Source: an uncultured Collinsella sp. (GTDB lineage Bacteria; Actinomycetota; Coriobacteriia; Coriobacteriales; Coriobacteriaceae). From it: a DNA stretch of 27,583 bases. The stretch is taken from the NCBI GenBank assembly GCA_900766165.1, contig CAAFUK010000031.1:1-27583 (forward strand), read 5' to 3'. The notes beneath the pieces were generated by a model that did no database searches, was not told where the DNA came from, and was given only the letters and a program-made list of their open reading frames with translations. Shown piece by piece: positions 15,874 through 23,483 of this stretch (the first letter of the stretch is position 1; the number at the start of each line of letters is the position of its first letter). The position numbers and the translations under genes are program-made.

Positions 15874-15898
15874 AGAAAGGCCGCCCTTGGTGGCGGCC
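15874..15898 (-). terminator. intrinsic terminator after ettA
   Basis: GGCCGCC (15879-15885) pairs with GGCGGCC (15892-15898) around a 6-base loop. On the minus strand UUUCUUGU follows. It lies 13 bases past the ettA stop. Confidence 0.75.
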
Positions 15899-15911
15899 CT
15901 TCTACTTGCTA

Positions 15912-17591
15912 CTAGTCGCGCGTCAGCTTGCGGTGAATACGATGCGGTTGGGCTGCGTCCTCGCCCAGGCGCTCGATACGGTTGGCCTGATAGGCCTCGA
16001 AGTTGCCCTCGAACCAATACCAGTTGCCCGGATTCTCGTCGGTGCCCTCCCACGCCAGAATGTGCGTGGCGACGCGGTCCAGGAACATACGATCGTGGCT
16101 AATGACCACCGAGCAGCCCGGGAACTCGAGCAGCGCCGCTTCGAGCGAGGACAGCGTCTCGACGTCGAGGTCGTTCGTGGGCTCGTCGAGAAGCAGCAGG
16201 TTGCCGCCCTGCTTGAGCGTAAGCGCCAAGTTCAGACGGTTGCGCTCGCCGCCGGAGAGCACGCCAGCGCGCTTCTGCTGGTCCTGGCCCTTAAAGCCAA
16301 AGCTCGCCACATAAGCGCGGCTCGGAACCTCGGTCTCGCCGACCATCATGTGGTCCAGGCCGTCCGAGACGACCTCCCACAGGTTCTTATCGGGATCGAT
16401 GCCGGAACGGTTCTGGTCGACGTAAGAAATCTTGACGGTCTCGCCCACCTCGAGCTCGCCCGAAGTCAGCGGCTCCAGACCCACAATCGTCTTGAACAGC
16501 GTGGTCTTACCGACACCGTTGGGGCCGATGACGCCCACGATGCCGTTGCGCGGCAGGGTGAACGAAAGGTCGTCGATGAGCACACGGCCATCGAATTCCT
16601 TGTGCAGATGATGAGCCTCAAGCACCTTGTTGCCAAGACGCGGTCCAACGGGGATGCGGATGTCGGTCCAGTCGAGCTTCTGGCTTGCGCGGGCCTCGGC
16701 CTCCATCTCCTCGTAGCGAGCCAGACGGGCCTTGTTCTTTGCCTGGCGAGCCTTGGGCGAGCTGCGTACCCACTCGAGCTCGGCCTCCATGCGCTTGGCG
16801 AGCTTGGCGTCACGGTTGCCCTGCGCCTCGATACGCGCGGCCTTGGTCTCCAGATACGTGGAGTAGTTGCCCTTGTAGGGATAGAGGTGACCGCGGCCGA
16901 CCTCGCAGATCCACTCGGCAACGTTATCCAGGAAGTAGCGATCGTGTGTGACGGCAAGCACCGCGCCCTGGTAGTTGTGCAGGAAGTGCTCGAGCCACAG
17001 GATCGACTCGGCGTCCAGGTGGTTCGTAGGCTCGTCGAGCAGCAGCAGGTCGGGAGCCTCGAGCAGCAGCTTGCACAGGGCCACGCGGCGGCGCTCGCCG
17101 CCAGAGAGCACGTTGACCGGCATGTCGGAATCGGGCAGCTGCAGGGCGTCCATGGCCTGGCCGAGCTTGGAATCGATATCCCAGCCGTCGGCGGCGTCAA
17201 TCTCGTCCTGGAGCTTGCCCATCTCGGCCATGAGGGCGTCCATGTCGCAATCCGGGTCGCACATCTCCTCGCCGATCTTATTGAAGCGATCGACCTTGGC
17301 GATCATGTCGCCAAATGCCATGCGCACGTTCTCGATGACGGTCTTGTCGTCGTCGAGCGGCGGCTCCTGCTGCAGGATGCCCACGGTGTAGCCGGGGGTG
17401 AGCCTGGCATCACCGTTGGAGACCTCCTCGATGCCGGCCATGATCTTGAGCAGGGTCGACTTGCCCATACCGTTGGGGCCCACGACGCCGATCTTGGCAC
17501 CGGGGTAGAAGCTCAGGGTCACGTCGTCAAGGATCACCTTGTCGCCATGGGCCTTGCGAGCCTGATACATCTGGTAGATAAACTCTGCCAT
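15912..17591 (-). CDS. ettA: ABC-F ATPase, energy-dependent translational throttle protein EttA
   Basis: A soluble tandem ATPase with no membrane segments. EttA binds the ribosomal E site and gates entry into the elongation cycle according to the ATP/ADP ratio. First domain: Walker A GPNGMGKST (38-46), signature LSGGE (162-166), Walker B with DEPTNHLD (186-193). Second domain: GPNGVGKTT (356-364), LSGGE (445-449), DEPTNDLD (469-476). The charged linker between them (WVRSSPKARQAKNKARLARY, 274-293) is the P-site tRNA interaction motif region, and the first domain contains the extended arm. The length of 559 is typical of EttA. A GAAAGGAT site lies somewhat far upstream of ATG 17591, but the fold begins at once. 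A terminator follows. Confidence 0.93.
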   Translation of the reverse strand: MAEFIYQMYQARKAHGDKVILDDVTLSFYPGAKIGVVGPNGMGKSTLLKIMAGIEEVSNGDARLTPGYTVGILQQEPPLDDDKTVIENVRMAFGDMIAKVDRFNKIGEEMCDPDCDMDALMAEMGKLQDEIDAADGWDIDSKLGQAMDALQLPDSDMPVNVLSGGERRRVALCKLLLEAPDLLLLDEPTNHLDAESILWLEHFLHNYQGAVLAVTHDRYFLDNVAEWICEVGRGHLYPYKGNYSTYLETKAARIEAQGNRDAKLAKRMEAELEWVRSSPKARQAKNKARLARYEEMEAEARASQKLDWTDIRIPVGPRLGNKVLEAHHLHKEFDGRVLIDDLSFTLPRNGIVGVIGPNGVGKTTLFKTIVGLEPLTSGELEVGETVKISYVDQNRSGIDPDKNLWEVVSDGLDHMMVGETEVPSRAYVASFGFKGQDQQKRAGVLSGGERNRLNLALTLKQGGNLLLLDEPTNDLDVETLSSLEAALLEFPGCSVVISHDRMFLDRVATHILAWEGTDENPGNWYWFEGNFEAYQANRIERLGEDAAQPHRIHRKLTRD

Positions 17592-17682
17592 TTGCCTGTT
17601 CTATCCTTTCTACCTGCTGTTTCCCTATTCTTAATTCGCCTTAGTGGAAACGAAATGAGGAAACCAGCTCTGAAACGTAACG

Positions 17683-17702
17683 AAAAAGGGGCATGGTTGC
17701 CC
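17683..17702 (-). terminator. intrinsic terminator after the SdpI-like gene
   Basis: GGGCA (17689-17693) pairs with TGCCC (17698-17702), with U-rich sequence following on the minus strand (complement of A17683-17687). An alternative longer pairing uses the CCCCC at 17706-17710. It lies about 75 bases past the stop. The rest of the 17592-17775 gap shows no gene. Confidence 0.6.
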
Positions 17703-17775
17703 ACACCCCCTAATACTACCTGGGAAAAGTCCCCCGGAACATACTATGAACTGCGTACGCTAGTTTTCCGCAACC

Positions 17776-18480
17776 TTAACGAGCGGCTCGCTGCGATTTG
17801 CGCCACAACAGATACGAGTAGACGTAGACGGCTCCAACCGAACCAAACGCCAGAGCCGCAATCACCGCGGCGACGACTTCACTCGAAAGCACGCTGCCTG
17901 CCACGCCCATCACAATCAGGCCAATACCCAGCACCATAAAGCAGGCGCCGCCAAAACGCTGCGTACGGCGCCAGTTCTCGGGATCGGCAAGCGCCCAGGG
18001 TGTCTTGATACCGAGCGTATAGTTCTGCTTCACACGCGGCAAGTAGTTGCATACGCCGATGAACAGCAAACCGACAACACCGGAAATCAGCACGTTAACC
18101 GAACCGACCGCCGGCACCACGCCCCAGACCGTAAGCTCTCCCAGCCAGCTTATGGCGCACATGAACAAGGTGAAGGCGATTACGAAGCCCTGGTAGAACT
18201 TGCCCGAGGTTCGATATGCCTCACCTTTGGGGTCGATGCGCGGCACCGCGCAGAACATTGCGAGAAGCGCCAGAGGCAGCACGCCGAGCGCGGAGGCCAT
18301 CCAGCTAGGACCCCAACCGTCGACGGCGCCGTTCGCTCCCCAGTGCGTGGGGATCTGCGTCGGCAAGCTCGGCATCACTATGAGGTGCGCTACGACATTG
18401 GCGACGCACAGAGCGATCAGCGCAATCCACACACGCCGCGATACCCCCGTGGCGTGAATGCCCTTGTTTTCGTTATTCAT
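17776..18480 (-). CDS. SdpI/YhfL-type membrane protein (DUF1648 + SdpI domains)
   Basis: A 234-residue polytopic membrane protein with about six hydrophobic segments. The first extracytoplasmic loop has the DUF1648 signature (LPTQIPTHWGANGAVDGWG), and the second half has the SdpI signature (NYTLGIKTPWALADPENWRR, then TQRFGG). Bacillus subtilis SdpI gives immunity to the SdpC toxin and sequesters its repressor SdpR; many homologues have unknown roles. The start at 18480 is chosen because GGAAGG lies 8 bases upstream and the ATG overlaps the repressor stop in ATGAATAA, a classic coupled junction. It forms an operon with the ArsR-family gene before it. No sdpC-like toxin gene is seen nearby, so immunity is not established. 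Confidence 0.87.
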   Translation of the reverse strand: MNNENKGIHATGVSRRVWIALIALCVANVVAHLIVMPSLPTQIPTHWGANGAVDGWGPSWMASALGVLPLALLAMFCAVPRIDPKGEAYRTSGKFYQGFVIAFTLFMCAISWLGELTVWGVVPAVGSVNVLISGVVGLLFIGVCNYLPRVKQNYTLGIKTPWALADPENWRRTQRFGGACFMVLGIGLIVMGVAGSVLSSEVVAAVIAALAFGSVGAVYVYSYLLWRKSQRAAR

Positions 18481-18751
18481 CCTTATCACCTTCCGTGTTT
18501 GTAAAGCCCATAAACCAACCGATCAAGTCCTGCATGACGGTGGTGTTTAAGCTGTATACGATGTTTTGGCCATGGCGCTCGTCGGTCACCAACCCGGCAT
18601 TTTTGAGCGTCGCCAAGTGATGGCTTAGCGACGGCTTACTGATATCGAAATGCTCGGCAAGCTCCCCCGCCGTGCAATTGCCCTCGCGCAGCAACTCCAA
18701 AATGCGCCGTCGCGTTGGATCGGCAAGCGCCTTAAAACCCTCTCCCGGCAT
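18473..18751 (-). CDS. ArsR/SdpR-family repressor
   Basis: A 92-residue winged-helix repressor. The pattern 'FKALADPTRRRILELLREG' followed by the recognition helix region ISKPSLSHHLATLKNAGLV and the wing 'TDERHGQNIVYSLN' is typical of the ArsR family and close to SdpR. There is no Cys-x-Cys metal site in the usual helix, so it is not a metal sensor of the classical type. The start at 18751 has AGGAGG ending about 4 bases upstream; an earlier ATG pair overlaps that site and is rejected. It probably represses its own operon through the inverted repeat at 18800-18815, with the downstream SdpI-like protein relieving repression as in B. subtilis (inferred). Confidence 0.9.
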   Translation of the reverse strand: MPGEGFKALADPTRRRILELLREGNCTAGELAEHFDISKPSLSHHLATLKNAGLVTDERHGQNIVYSLNTTVMQDLIGWFMGFTNTEGDKDE

Positions 18752-18785
18752 AAGACCTCCTCTCATCATCTCTCATGACGTGCAC

Positions 18786-18815
18786 ACTATACTCGATATT
18801 TAGATATTTGTCTAA
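18786..18815 (-). promoter_or_regulatory. promoter and operator of the sdpR/sdpI-like operon
   Basis: On the minus strand a -35 TAGACA (18809-18814) and -10 TATAGT (18786-18791), each five of six to consensus, are spaced 17 bases apart. The inverted repeat TTAGA...TCTAA (18800-18815) overlaps the -35 and spacer, the expected place for an ArsR-type repressor to bind. Confidence 0.7.
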
Positions 18816-18837
18816 CTGTCAAATACAGTAACATCTA

Positions 18838-18866
18838 TAGAACATTCGTTCGTGTTTAGTTACAAT
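18838..18866 (+). promoter_or_regulatory. candidate promoter of the 28-residue peptide gene
   Basis: TACAAT (18861-18866) is a good -10, with a poor -35 TAGAAC (18838-18843) at 17 bases. A start near 18872-18874 would place the left arm of the inverted repeat (18872-18884) at the very 5' end of the transcript. It is divergent from the sdpR-like promoter. Confidence 0.4.
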
Positions 18867-18871
18867 GGAAG

Positions 18872-19097
18872 TTGAAGCAGATGGGCCAGCTCCCTCTACC
18901 CAAGAAGGAGATGGACTATGAGTATTGACGATGTCCTGACGTTGTTATTGCTTGTAATCGCGGCTGTGGAGCTCGGCATCCACATTGGAGGTCGAATGAA
19001 ATAGCCGCCCCCGCGTAATGCGAAGACGGCCACTTCTCACGCCATAAACGTGTTTCGGAGTTGGCCAACCCGCTGCAACGGGTGCCATCTGCTTCAA
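18872..19097 (+). repeat. 13-bp inverted repeat flanking the 28-residue peptide gene
   Basis: TTGAAGCAGATGG (18872-18884) is perfectly complementary to CCATCTGCTTCAA (19085-19097). The arms enclose the small gene and would pair the 5' and 3' ends of its mRNA. A small hairpin ACCCG/CGGGT (about 19068-19083) lies just inside the right arm. Confidence 0.8.
18918..19004 (+). CDS. 28-residue hydrophobic peptide, possible type I toxin
   Basis: A 28-codon frame with a strong AAGAAGGAG ribosome binding site 7 bases before the ATG. The product has a short acidic N-terminus (MSIDD), one membrane segment (VLTLLLLVIAAVELGIHI) and a basic end (GGRMK). This layout resembles the 'putative holin-like toxin' group of tiny membrane peptides (PF16935 style), though the match is by eye. 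It stands alone between divergent and co-directional genes. Its predicted transcript ends are complementary (13 bp), as in type I toxin mRNAs that fold back to block translation. An antisense RNA has not been demonstrated; a weak minus-strand promoter (TTGGCT, 17 bases, TATTCT) lies near 19155-19185. Translation is likely; the toxin role is inferred. Confidence 0.65.
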   Translation: MSIDDVLTLLLLVIAAVELGIHIGGRMK

Positions 19098-19139
19098 TCT
19101 TATGCGAATCCCCGCTTCATTTCAACATGCCCCAAGGCC

Positions 19140-19168
19140 TCAAATGGAGGCAGAATAATACCTATAAT
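19140..19168 (+). promoter_or_regulatory. candidate promoter of tcdA-tatD
   Basis: A consensus -10 TATAAT lies at 19163-19168, about 45 bases before the tcdA start. The -35 position (TCAAAT, 19140-19145) is poor. Confidence 0.45.
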
Positions 19169-19213
19169 GGCGATAGCCAATTACGTTAATTACTTCCCCA
19201 TCGGAGGATATCT

Positions 19214-20011
19214 ATGACCGAAACCGCAGCCGCCGCTCCCGTCGAGACGCGCGACACCAAGCTCGAGATCATCATGGGGCGCGAGGCGCTCGACAAGCTC
19301 GCCGACGCCACGGTGTTGGTGCTCGGCTGCGGCGGCGTGGGCTCTAACTGCTGCGAAGCGCTCGCCCGCGGCGGCATCGGCCATTTCGTAATTCTGGATA
19401 AAGACATCATTGCGCCCAGCAATATCAACCGTCAGGCCATCGCGTTTCACAGCACCATCGGCAAGCGTAAAGTCGACGTCATGGAGGCCATGATCCATGA
19501 CATCAACCCTGCCGCCACCGTCATCAAGCGCACCGAATACCTGCTGAGCGACAACATCGACGAATTCTTCGCGAGCGTTCTGGAGCAGACAGGTGGCACG
19601 CTCGACTACGTTATCGACGCCATCGATACCATCTCGGCCAAGCTCACTGTCGCCAAGTATGCTCAGGACCACGACATTCGCCTGGTGAGCTCCATGGGCG
19701 GCGGCAACAAGCTGCATCCCGAATGCCTGCGCTTCGCCGATATCTTTGACACGGTGCGCGACCCCATGAGCCGTATCATGCGCAAAGAGTGCAAAAAACG
19801 TGGCATCAAGAGCCTGCACGTTCTATTTAGCTGCGAGGAGTCGGTCAAGACTCAGCGCCGTGACCCCTCCAACATCCACGAGCGCACCGAGCTCGGAACC
19901 GCCAGCTTTATGCCGCCCATCATGGGCCAGATGATTGCCGGCGAGGTTATTCGCAAGATCAGTGGACGCGGTACCGAGCGCGTTCGCGCCGACGGCCAGC
20001 GGCTGGACTAG
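19214..20011 (+). CDS. tcdA: tRNA threonylcarbamoyladenosine dehydratase
   Basis: An E1-like ThiF/MoeB-fold enzyme (265 residues) that uses ATP to convert t6A at position 37 of ANN-decoding tRNAs to the cyclic form ct6A. Visible features: the nucleotide-binding GCGGVGS (38-44), the acid in LDKD (about 62), the NINRQ motif (70-74) contacting ATP, and 'YVIDAIDTI' (132-140). The C-terminal part 'DIFDTVRDPMSRIMRKECKK' is characteristic of the TcdA/CsdL branch and separates it from ThiF and MoeB. The start at 19214 has GGAGG six or seven bases upstream. It is followed 14 bases later by tatD and probably co-transcribed with it. Confidence 0.93.
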   Translation: MTETAAAAPVETRDTKLEIIMGREALDKLADATVLVLGCGGVGSNCCEALARGGIGHFVILDKDIIAPSNINRQAIAFHSTIGKRKVDVMEAMIHDINPAATVIKRTEYLLSDNIDEFFASVLEQTGGTLDYVIDAIDTISAKLTVAKYAQDHDIRLVSSMGGGNKLHPECLRFADIFDTVRDPMSRIMRKECKKRGIKSLHVLFSCEESVKTQRRDPSNIHERTELGTASFMPPIMGQMIAGEVIRKISGRGTERVRADGQRLD

Positions 20012-20025
20012 CAAGGCACACCGCG

Positions 20026-20808
20026 ATGAAGCTGCAGTCCTTTGATGCTCACTGTCACCTCGACCTGATGGCCAGCCCGAACACCGTTGCCCACGAAGCC
20101 GCAGCGATGGGACTGGAGCTCTTTGATTGCGGCGTCGATCCACGCGATTTCGCGTCAGCATCCGAACGCGCCAGCAGTAGTCCCAACGTTATTGCAGGGG
20201 TGGGCCTCCACCCCTGGTGGATTGCCGACGGCCGATGCGGAACCGCCGAGGTCGGCCTGCTTTGTGAACTCGCCATCCGGGAACGGTTTATCGGCGAGGT
20301 CGGGCTCGATTTCTCGCCACGCTTTGCAGGCACCAAGGGAAACCAGACGCAGGCATTTGAACGGCTATGCCGAACGTTATCGCAGTCCCCGCTACCTGGA
20401 CGCGTTCTATCCATTCACGCCGTTCGCGCGGCGGGAGCAACTTTGGACACTTTGGAGTCGAACGACCTTCTAAAGGACGTCCCCAACTCCCCCACCATTA
20501 TCTTCCACTGGTTTAGCGGCACCTCAGATGAGTTTGTCCGCGCACGCATTGCGGGCTGCTACTTTTCCGTGAATGAACGCATGCTTGCGACCAAACGTGG
20601 GCGCGAATACGCGCGACAGATTCCACTTGATCGCTTGCTACTCGAAACCGACGCGCCGGCCGAACCAGACGCGGAAACATCCGCGCGACAGCTCGTCGAT
20701 TCACTCATAAGAGTATCCGAGGTCATTGCTGCGCTTAAAAACTGCCCCGAGGAGAGCATCAAGTCGGTCGTCCTGGAAAATTCCCACTCCATTTTCGACT
20801 TCCGCTGA
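20026..20808 (+). CDS. TatD-family metal-dependent hydrolase
   Basis: A 260-residue TIM-barrel hydrolase of the TatD family; characterised members are metal-dependent DNases. Metal and catalytic residues are visible: His9 and His11 in DAHCHLD, Glu91 in GEVGLDF, His131 in SIHAVR, His161 in FHWFSG and Asp209 in LLETDAP. The length is typical. The start is at 20026, 14 bases after the tcdA stop, with a modest AAGG site. The MITE-like element begins 5 bases after the stop codon, so the element may also serve as the end of this transcript. Confidence 0.9.
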   Translation: MKLQSFDAHCHLDLMASPNTVAHEAAAMGLELFDCGVDPRDFASASERASSSPNVIAGVGLHPWWIADGRCGTAEVGLLCELAIRERFIGEVGLDFSPRFAGTKGNQTQAFERLCRTLSQSPLPGRVLSIHAVRAAGATLDTLESNDLLKDVPNSPTIIFHWFSGTSDEFVRARIAGCYFSVNERMLATKRGREYARQIPLDRLLLETDAPAEPDAETSARQLVDSLIRVSEVIAALKNCPEESIKSVVLENSHSIFDFR

Positions 20809-20813
20809 CCTCG

Positions 20814-21043
20814 GTGGGCAAAAAATGCCAAATATGAGTACTGTTGTAAAACTGGTCACATTATTTTGCACCAAAACAACGACCTGATAATGTACAACTG
20901 TTCATTATCAGGTCGTTTTAGCATACCCAGGGACATATTAGACGGCTTTAAGTTGTCCGCAGACACTCAACTTGGACCTCAAGAGCCAAATTTTGCTGCT
21001 ACTAAATTTGTGACAGTACTCATATTTGGCATTTTTTGCCCAC
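20814..21043. mobile_element. 230-bp palindromic MITE-like element
   Basis: Perfect 31-bp terminal inverted repeats (20814-20844 and 21013-21043; outer end GTGGGCAAAAAATGCC, inner end GAGTACTGT) enclose 168 AT-rich bases with no supportable gene. Inside lie a 15-bp perfect hairpin (20878-20917), a smaller one (20950-20955 with 20968-20973) and a TTTTGCACCAAAA stretch (about 20864-20876) shared with repeat copies A and B. It sits between convergent genes. No clear target-site duplication is visible. It is too small to encode a transposase, so any movement must depend on a partner elsewhere. Confidence 0.7.
20878..20917. repeat. 15-bp perfect hairpin nested in the MITE-like element
   Basis: AACGACCTGATAATG (20878-20892) and CATTATCAGGTCGTT (20903-20917) flank a 10-base loop. 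The stem ends in TTTT on the plus strand, so it could terminate tatD transcripts. Confidence 0.8.
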
Positions 21044-21109
21044 GACCCTCAAGGGACATGCGAATCGCACAACGCAGCCCCCATAAGAGCGTGGGGCAAT
21101 TCGGCGGCG

Positions 21110-22627
21110 CTATACTAGCTCGTGCATAAGGTCGCAATTTCGCGCATATAGCTCATCAAAGATACGGCGGCGCGATGCGTACAGCTCATGAGCGTCCATA
21201 TCAGGCTCGATCGTTTGCGCGACCCCAAGAACCCGGGCAAGCTCACCCCATGATGAATAGGCGCCGCCAGCAAGTGCCGCCATAAGAGCATCGCCAAAAC
21301 ATGCGCCCACCGTAACCTTCGCAACCGAGACCTCACGACCACAGACATCGGCAATCGCCTGCATCCATACCGGATTCTTAGTTCCGCCGCCCACGAGCAT
21401 GATGCGCTCGATGGGAAGCCCGTGCTCGCGCTCGATGATGTCGACATGAGCCGCAACAGTGTAGGCGATCCCTTCCAAAGCCGCGCGGACCATATGGCCC
21501 CGGGTATGCCTTTCGGTCAGACCGAAGAACACGCCACGCGCCTCGGGATCGTTGAGCGGGGTGCGCTCGCCCGCAAAGTATGGAAGACACAGCAGGCCAT
21601 CTGCTCCAGGACCTACCTGCCCGGCATCGTGCGCCATGACCTCATAGGCATCGGGGCCGCCGGAGTGTTCGGCATCCATGACATCGCGGTACAACTCGCG
21701 TCGCAACCACGCCGTCAACGCACCTGTTGTATTGGTCCCGGCGCAGATGCCGTAGGTTCCGGGGATGATGAATGTCCCTGGCCATAGACGAGCGTCATCG
21801 ACCATATGGTCCGCCAAATAGATAAAGTAGGCCGTGCTCCCGAGTTGCACCATCATGTCCCCGGGGCAGAACACTCCAGTAGAAATCGCCTCGGCGCCCG
21901 AATCGCCTGTTCCGACAAGCACCGGCGTATCCCTCGCAAGACCGGTTTCAACCGCCGCCCGATCCGTGATTACGCCGGCGATATCGGTCGCCGCCATGAC
22001 TTCGGCCATCTGGTCGGGACGGCAGAACCGCGCGCACCCGCGCTCATTAACCTGCCACGTCTCACGATCGTATAAGGGAAGGAAATCCTCGGCAAGGTAA
22101 CGGTCGATCGTAAACCTGCCGGTAAGCTTGGCGCATAGATAGGACGAAGCCGTAAGAAACTTCGCCGCCCGCTCATGGACCTCGGGCATATTCTCCTTAA
22201 ACCAAAGGACCTTAGGGGCGATATCCGACGAACACGGATCGTGTCCAAAGAGCTGGCGAGCGCGATCGGGACCATATTCGGAAAGAAGCTCGTCAATCTG
22301 CGGCTTCGAGCGAGCATCGACCCCGTAGAGAATTGCCGGAGCCAAGGCGTGGCAATCTTCATCGACTGGCACGCAATCACAGCCCAAAGCCGACAACCCT
22401 ACGCAGCGGATCTGGCTCGCCTCGATGCCCGCGCACTCGATAAGCTCGCGAGACAGCCGGCAAAAATCACCCCACCAAATCGCTTCTGTATCGTGCTGAT
22501 ACCAACCATCCTGAGGGTTCTCGGTTTCATGTTGGCAAGATGCCTGCGCCACAATTCGACACTCCGCATCAATTAACACGCCCTTGGACGCACTCGTTCC
22601 AATGTCGATGCCAAGATAGTACGGCAT
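21110..22627 (-). CDS. FGGY-family carbohydrate kinase (xylulokinase-like)
   Basis: A 505-residue two-domain actin-fold sugar kinase that phosphorylates a sugar with ATP in the cytoplasm. Visible: the N-terminal phosphate-binding loop GIDIGTSASKG (6-16), the probable catalytic base Asp104 in 'YGVDARS', 'GTGDSGAEAISTG' in the middle, and the FGGY C-terminal adenosine motif 'LVGGGTKNPVWMQAIADVCG'. The sequence style is close to xylulose kinases; the true substrate is unknown. ATG 22627 has GGGGAG 8 bases upstream. A GTG at 22636 overlapping the previous stop is possible. It is the last gene of the catabolic operon, and no strong terminator is seen before the MITE-like element. Confidence 0.88.
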   Translation of the reverse strand: MPYYLGIDIGTSASKGVLIDAECRIVAQASCQHETENPQDGWYQHDTEAIWWGDFCRLSRELIECAGIEASQIRCVGLSALGCDCVPVDEDCHALAPAILYGVDARSKPQIDELLSEYGPDRARQLFGHDPCSSDIAPKVLWFKENMPEVHERAAKFLTASSYLCAKLTGRFTIDRYLAEDFLPLYDRETWQVNERGCARFCRPDQMAEVMAATDIAGVITDRAAVETGLARDTPVLVGTGDSGAEAISTGVFCPGDMMVQLGSTAYFIYLADHMVDDARLWPGTFIIPGTYGICAGTNTTGALTAWLRRELYRDVMDAEHSGGPDAYEVMAHDAGQVGPGADGLLCLPYFAGERTPLNDPEARGVFFGLTERHTRGHMVRAALEGIAYTVAAHVDIIEREHGLPIERIMLVGGGTKNPVWMQAIADVCGREVSVAKVTVGACFGDALMAALAGGAYSSWGELARVLGVAQTIEPDMDAHELYASRRRIFDELYARNCDLMHELV

Positions 22628-22632
22628 GCCGC

Positions 22633-23442
22633 TCACTCCCCTCTCGCGGCACGGGCGGCAGCCATGAACCGCGCGACCCGTTCGGCTTCGACAGGGGCGT
22701 CGAGCTTGCCGTCTCGCTTGAGGCAGGTACCGACAAACGCGCCATCATAATGCGAAAACACGTCTGCAACGGTATTCTCGCGACATCCCGTTCCACATAC
22801 CACCGGCACATCGCCAACACGGACGCGCACCTCGTCGGCAAGCTCGCCCGAAGCGCCGCGCCCGGCAGCAGACCCGCCAATAACAAGGGCGTCGGGTAGG
22901 CAGTTGAATACCAGCGAATCGGCAATATCGGGAGTCGATCGGTCGTTAAGGTACACCTCGCCCTCGCTTGTGATGAAATGGAACATCTTTAGGTCATCCA
23001 GACGCAGGGCGGCACGGCGGCGCATGGTGTGCGCAAAGTCACGATTGATCAGGCCAAGATCGCCAGCCCAGGCACCGCAGAAATTGCAGCGTGTAAACTG
23101 CGCCTCAACGGCGGCGCACAGCTCGATCGTGGCATCGCCGTCATAAATAGCCTCTGCACCCCAAGGGGTCGAGAAATCTGCGGCAAGAGCTCCGATGACA
23201 TGCCCCATAGCGGCAAGGGTCACTGCCGACACATGCTGCTCGTAGGGCATCGATAGCTCATTGGTGATCAGAATGCCGTCCACGCCACCCGACTGCAGCG
23301 CTTCGAGATCGCGCTTGGCGGCATCGATCACGCGCGAAACGCTGCCGCCCGGATAATACAGAGGATCGCCAGGCAGCGGCTGCAGATGCAGCATGCCAAT
23401 TACCGGTTTCTCGGTCCCAAACATCGAAGCCATAAACGACAT
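22633..23442 (-). CDS. BtpA/SgcQ-family TIM-barrel protein
   Basis: A 269-residue protein of the BtpA/SgcQ family (PF03437). It has the typical opening 'PVIGMLHLQPLPGDPLY', then 'DLEALQSGGVDGILITNE', 'GAWAGDLGLINRD' and the phosphate-binding-like ends 'ALVIGGSAAG' and 'GAFVGTCLKRDGK' expected of a TIM barrel. Family function is uncertain: BtpA was linked to photosystem I in cyanobacteria, while SgcQ lies in an E. coli sugar operon. The context here favours a sugar-phosphate role. ATG 23442 has AAAGGAG 7 bases upstream; the TTG two codons earlier is rejected. It lies 41 bases after yjbQ and 5 bases before the FGGY kinase. Confidence 0.87.
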   Translation of the reverse strand: MSFMASMFGTEKPVIGMLHLQPLPGDPLYYPGGSVSRVIDAAKRDLEALQSGGVDGILITNELSMPYEQHVSAVTLAAMGHVIGALAADFSTPWGAEAIYDGDATIELCAAVEAQFTRCNFCGAWAGDLGLINRDFAHTMRRRAALRLDDLKMFHFITSEGEVYLNDRSTPDIADSLVFNCLPDALVIGGSAAGRGASGELADEVRVRVGDVPVVCGTGCRENTVADVFSHYDGAFVGTCLKRDGKLDAPVEAERVARFMAAARAARGE

Positions 23443-23483
23443 GGTCAATCTCCTTTAGCTCGCCGACTCACAGACATCAACTG

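Noticed and set aside
15906..17939. 677-codon plus-strand open frame
   Set aside because: It is the mirror of ettA, whose two ATPase domains are complete on the minus strand.
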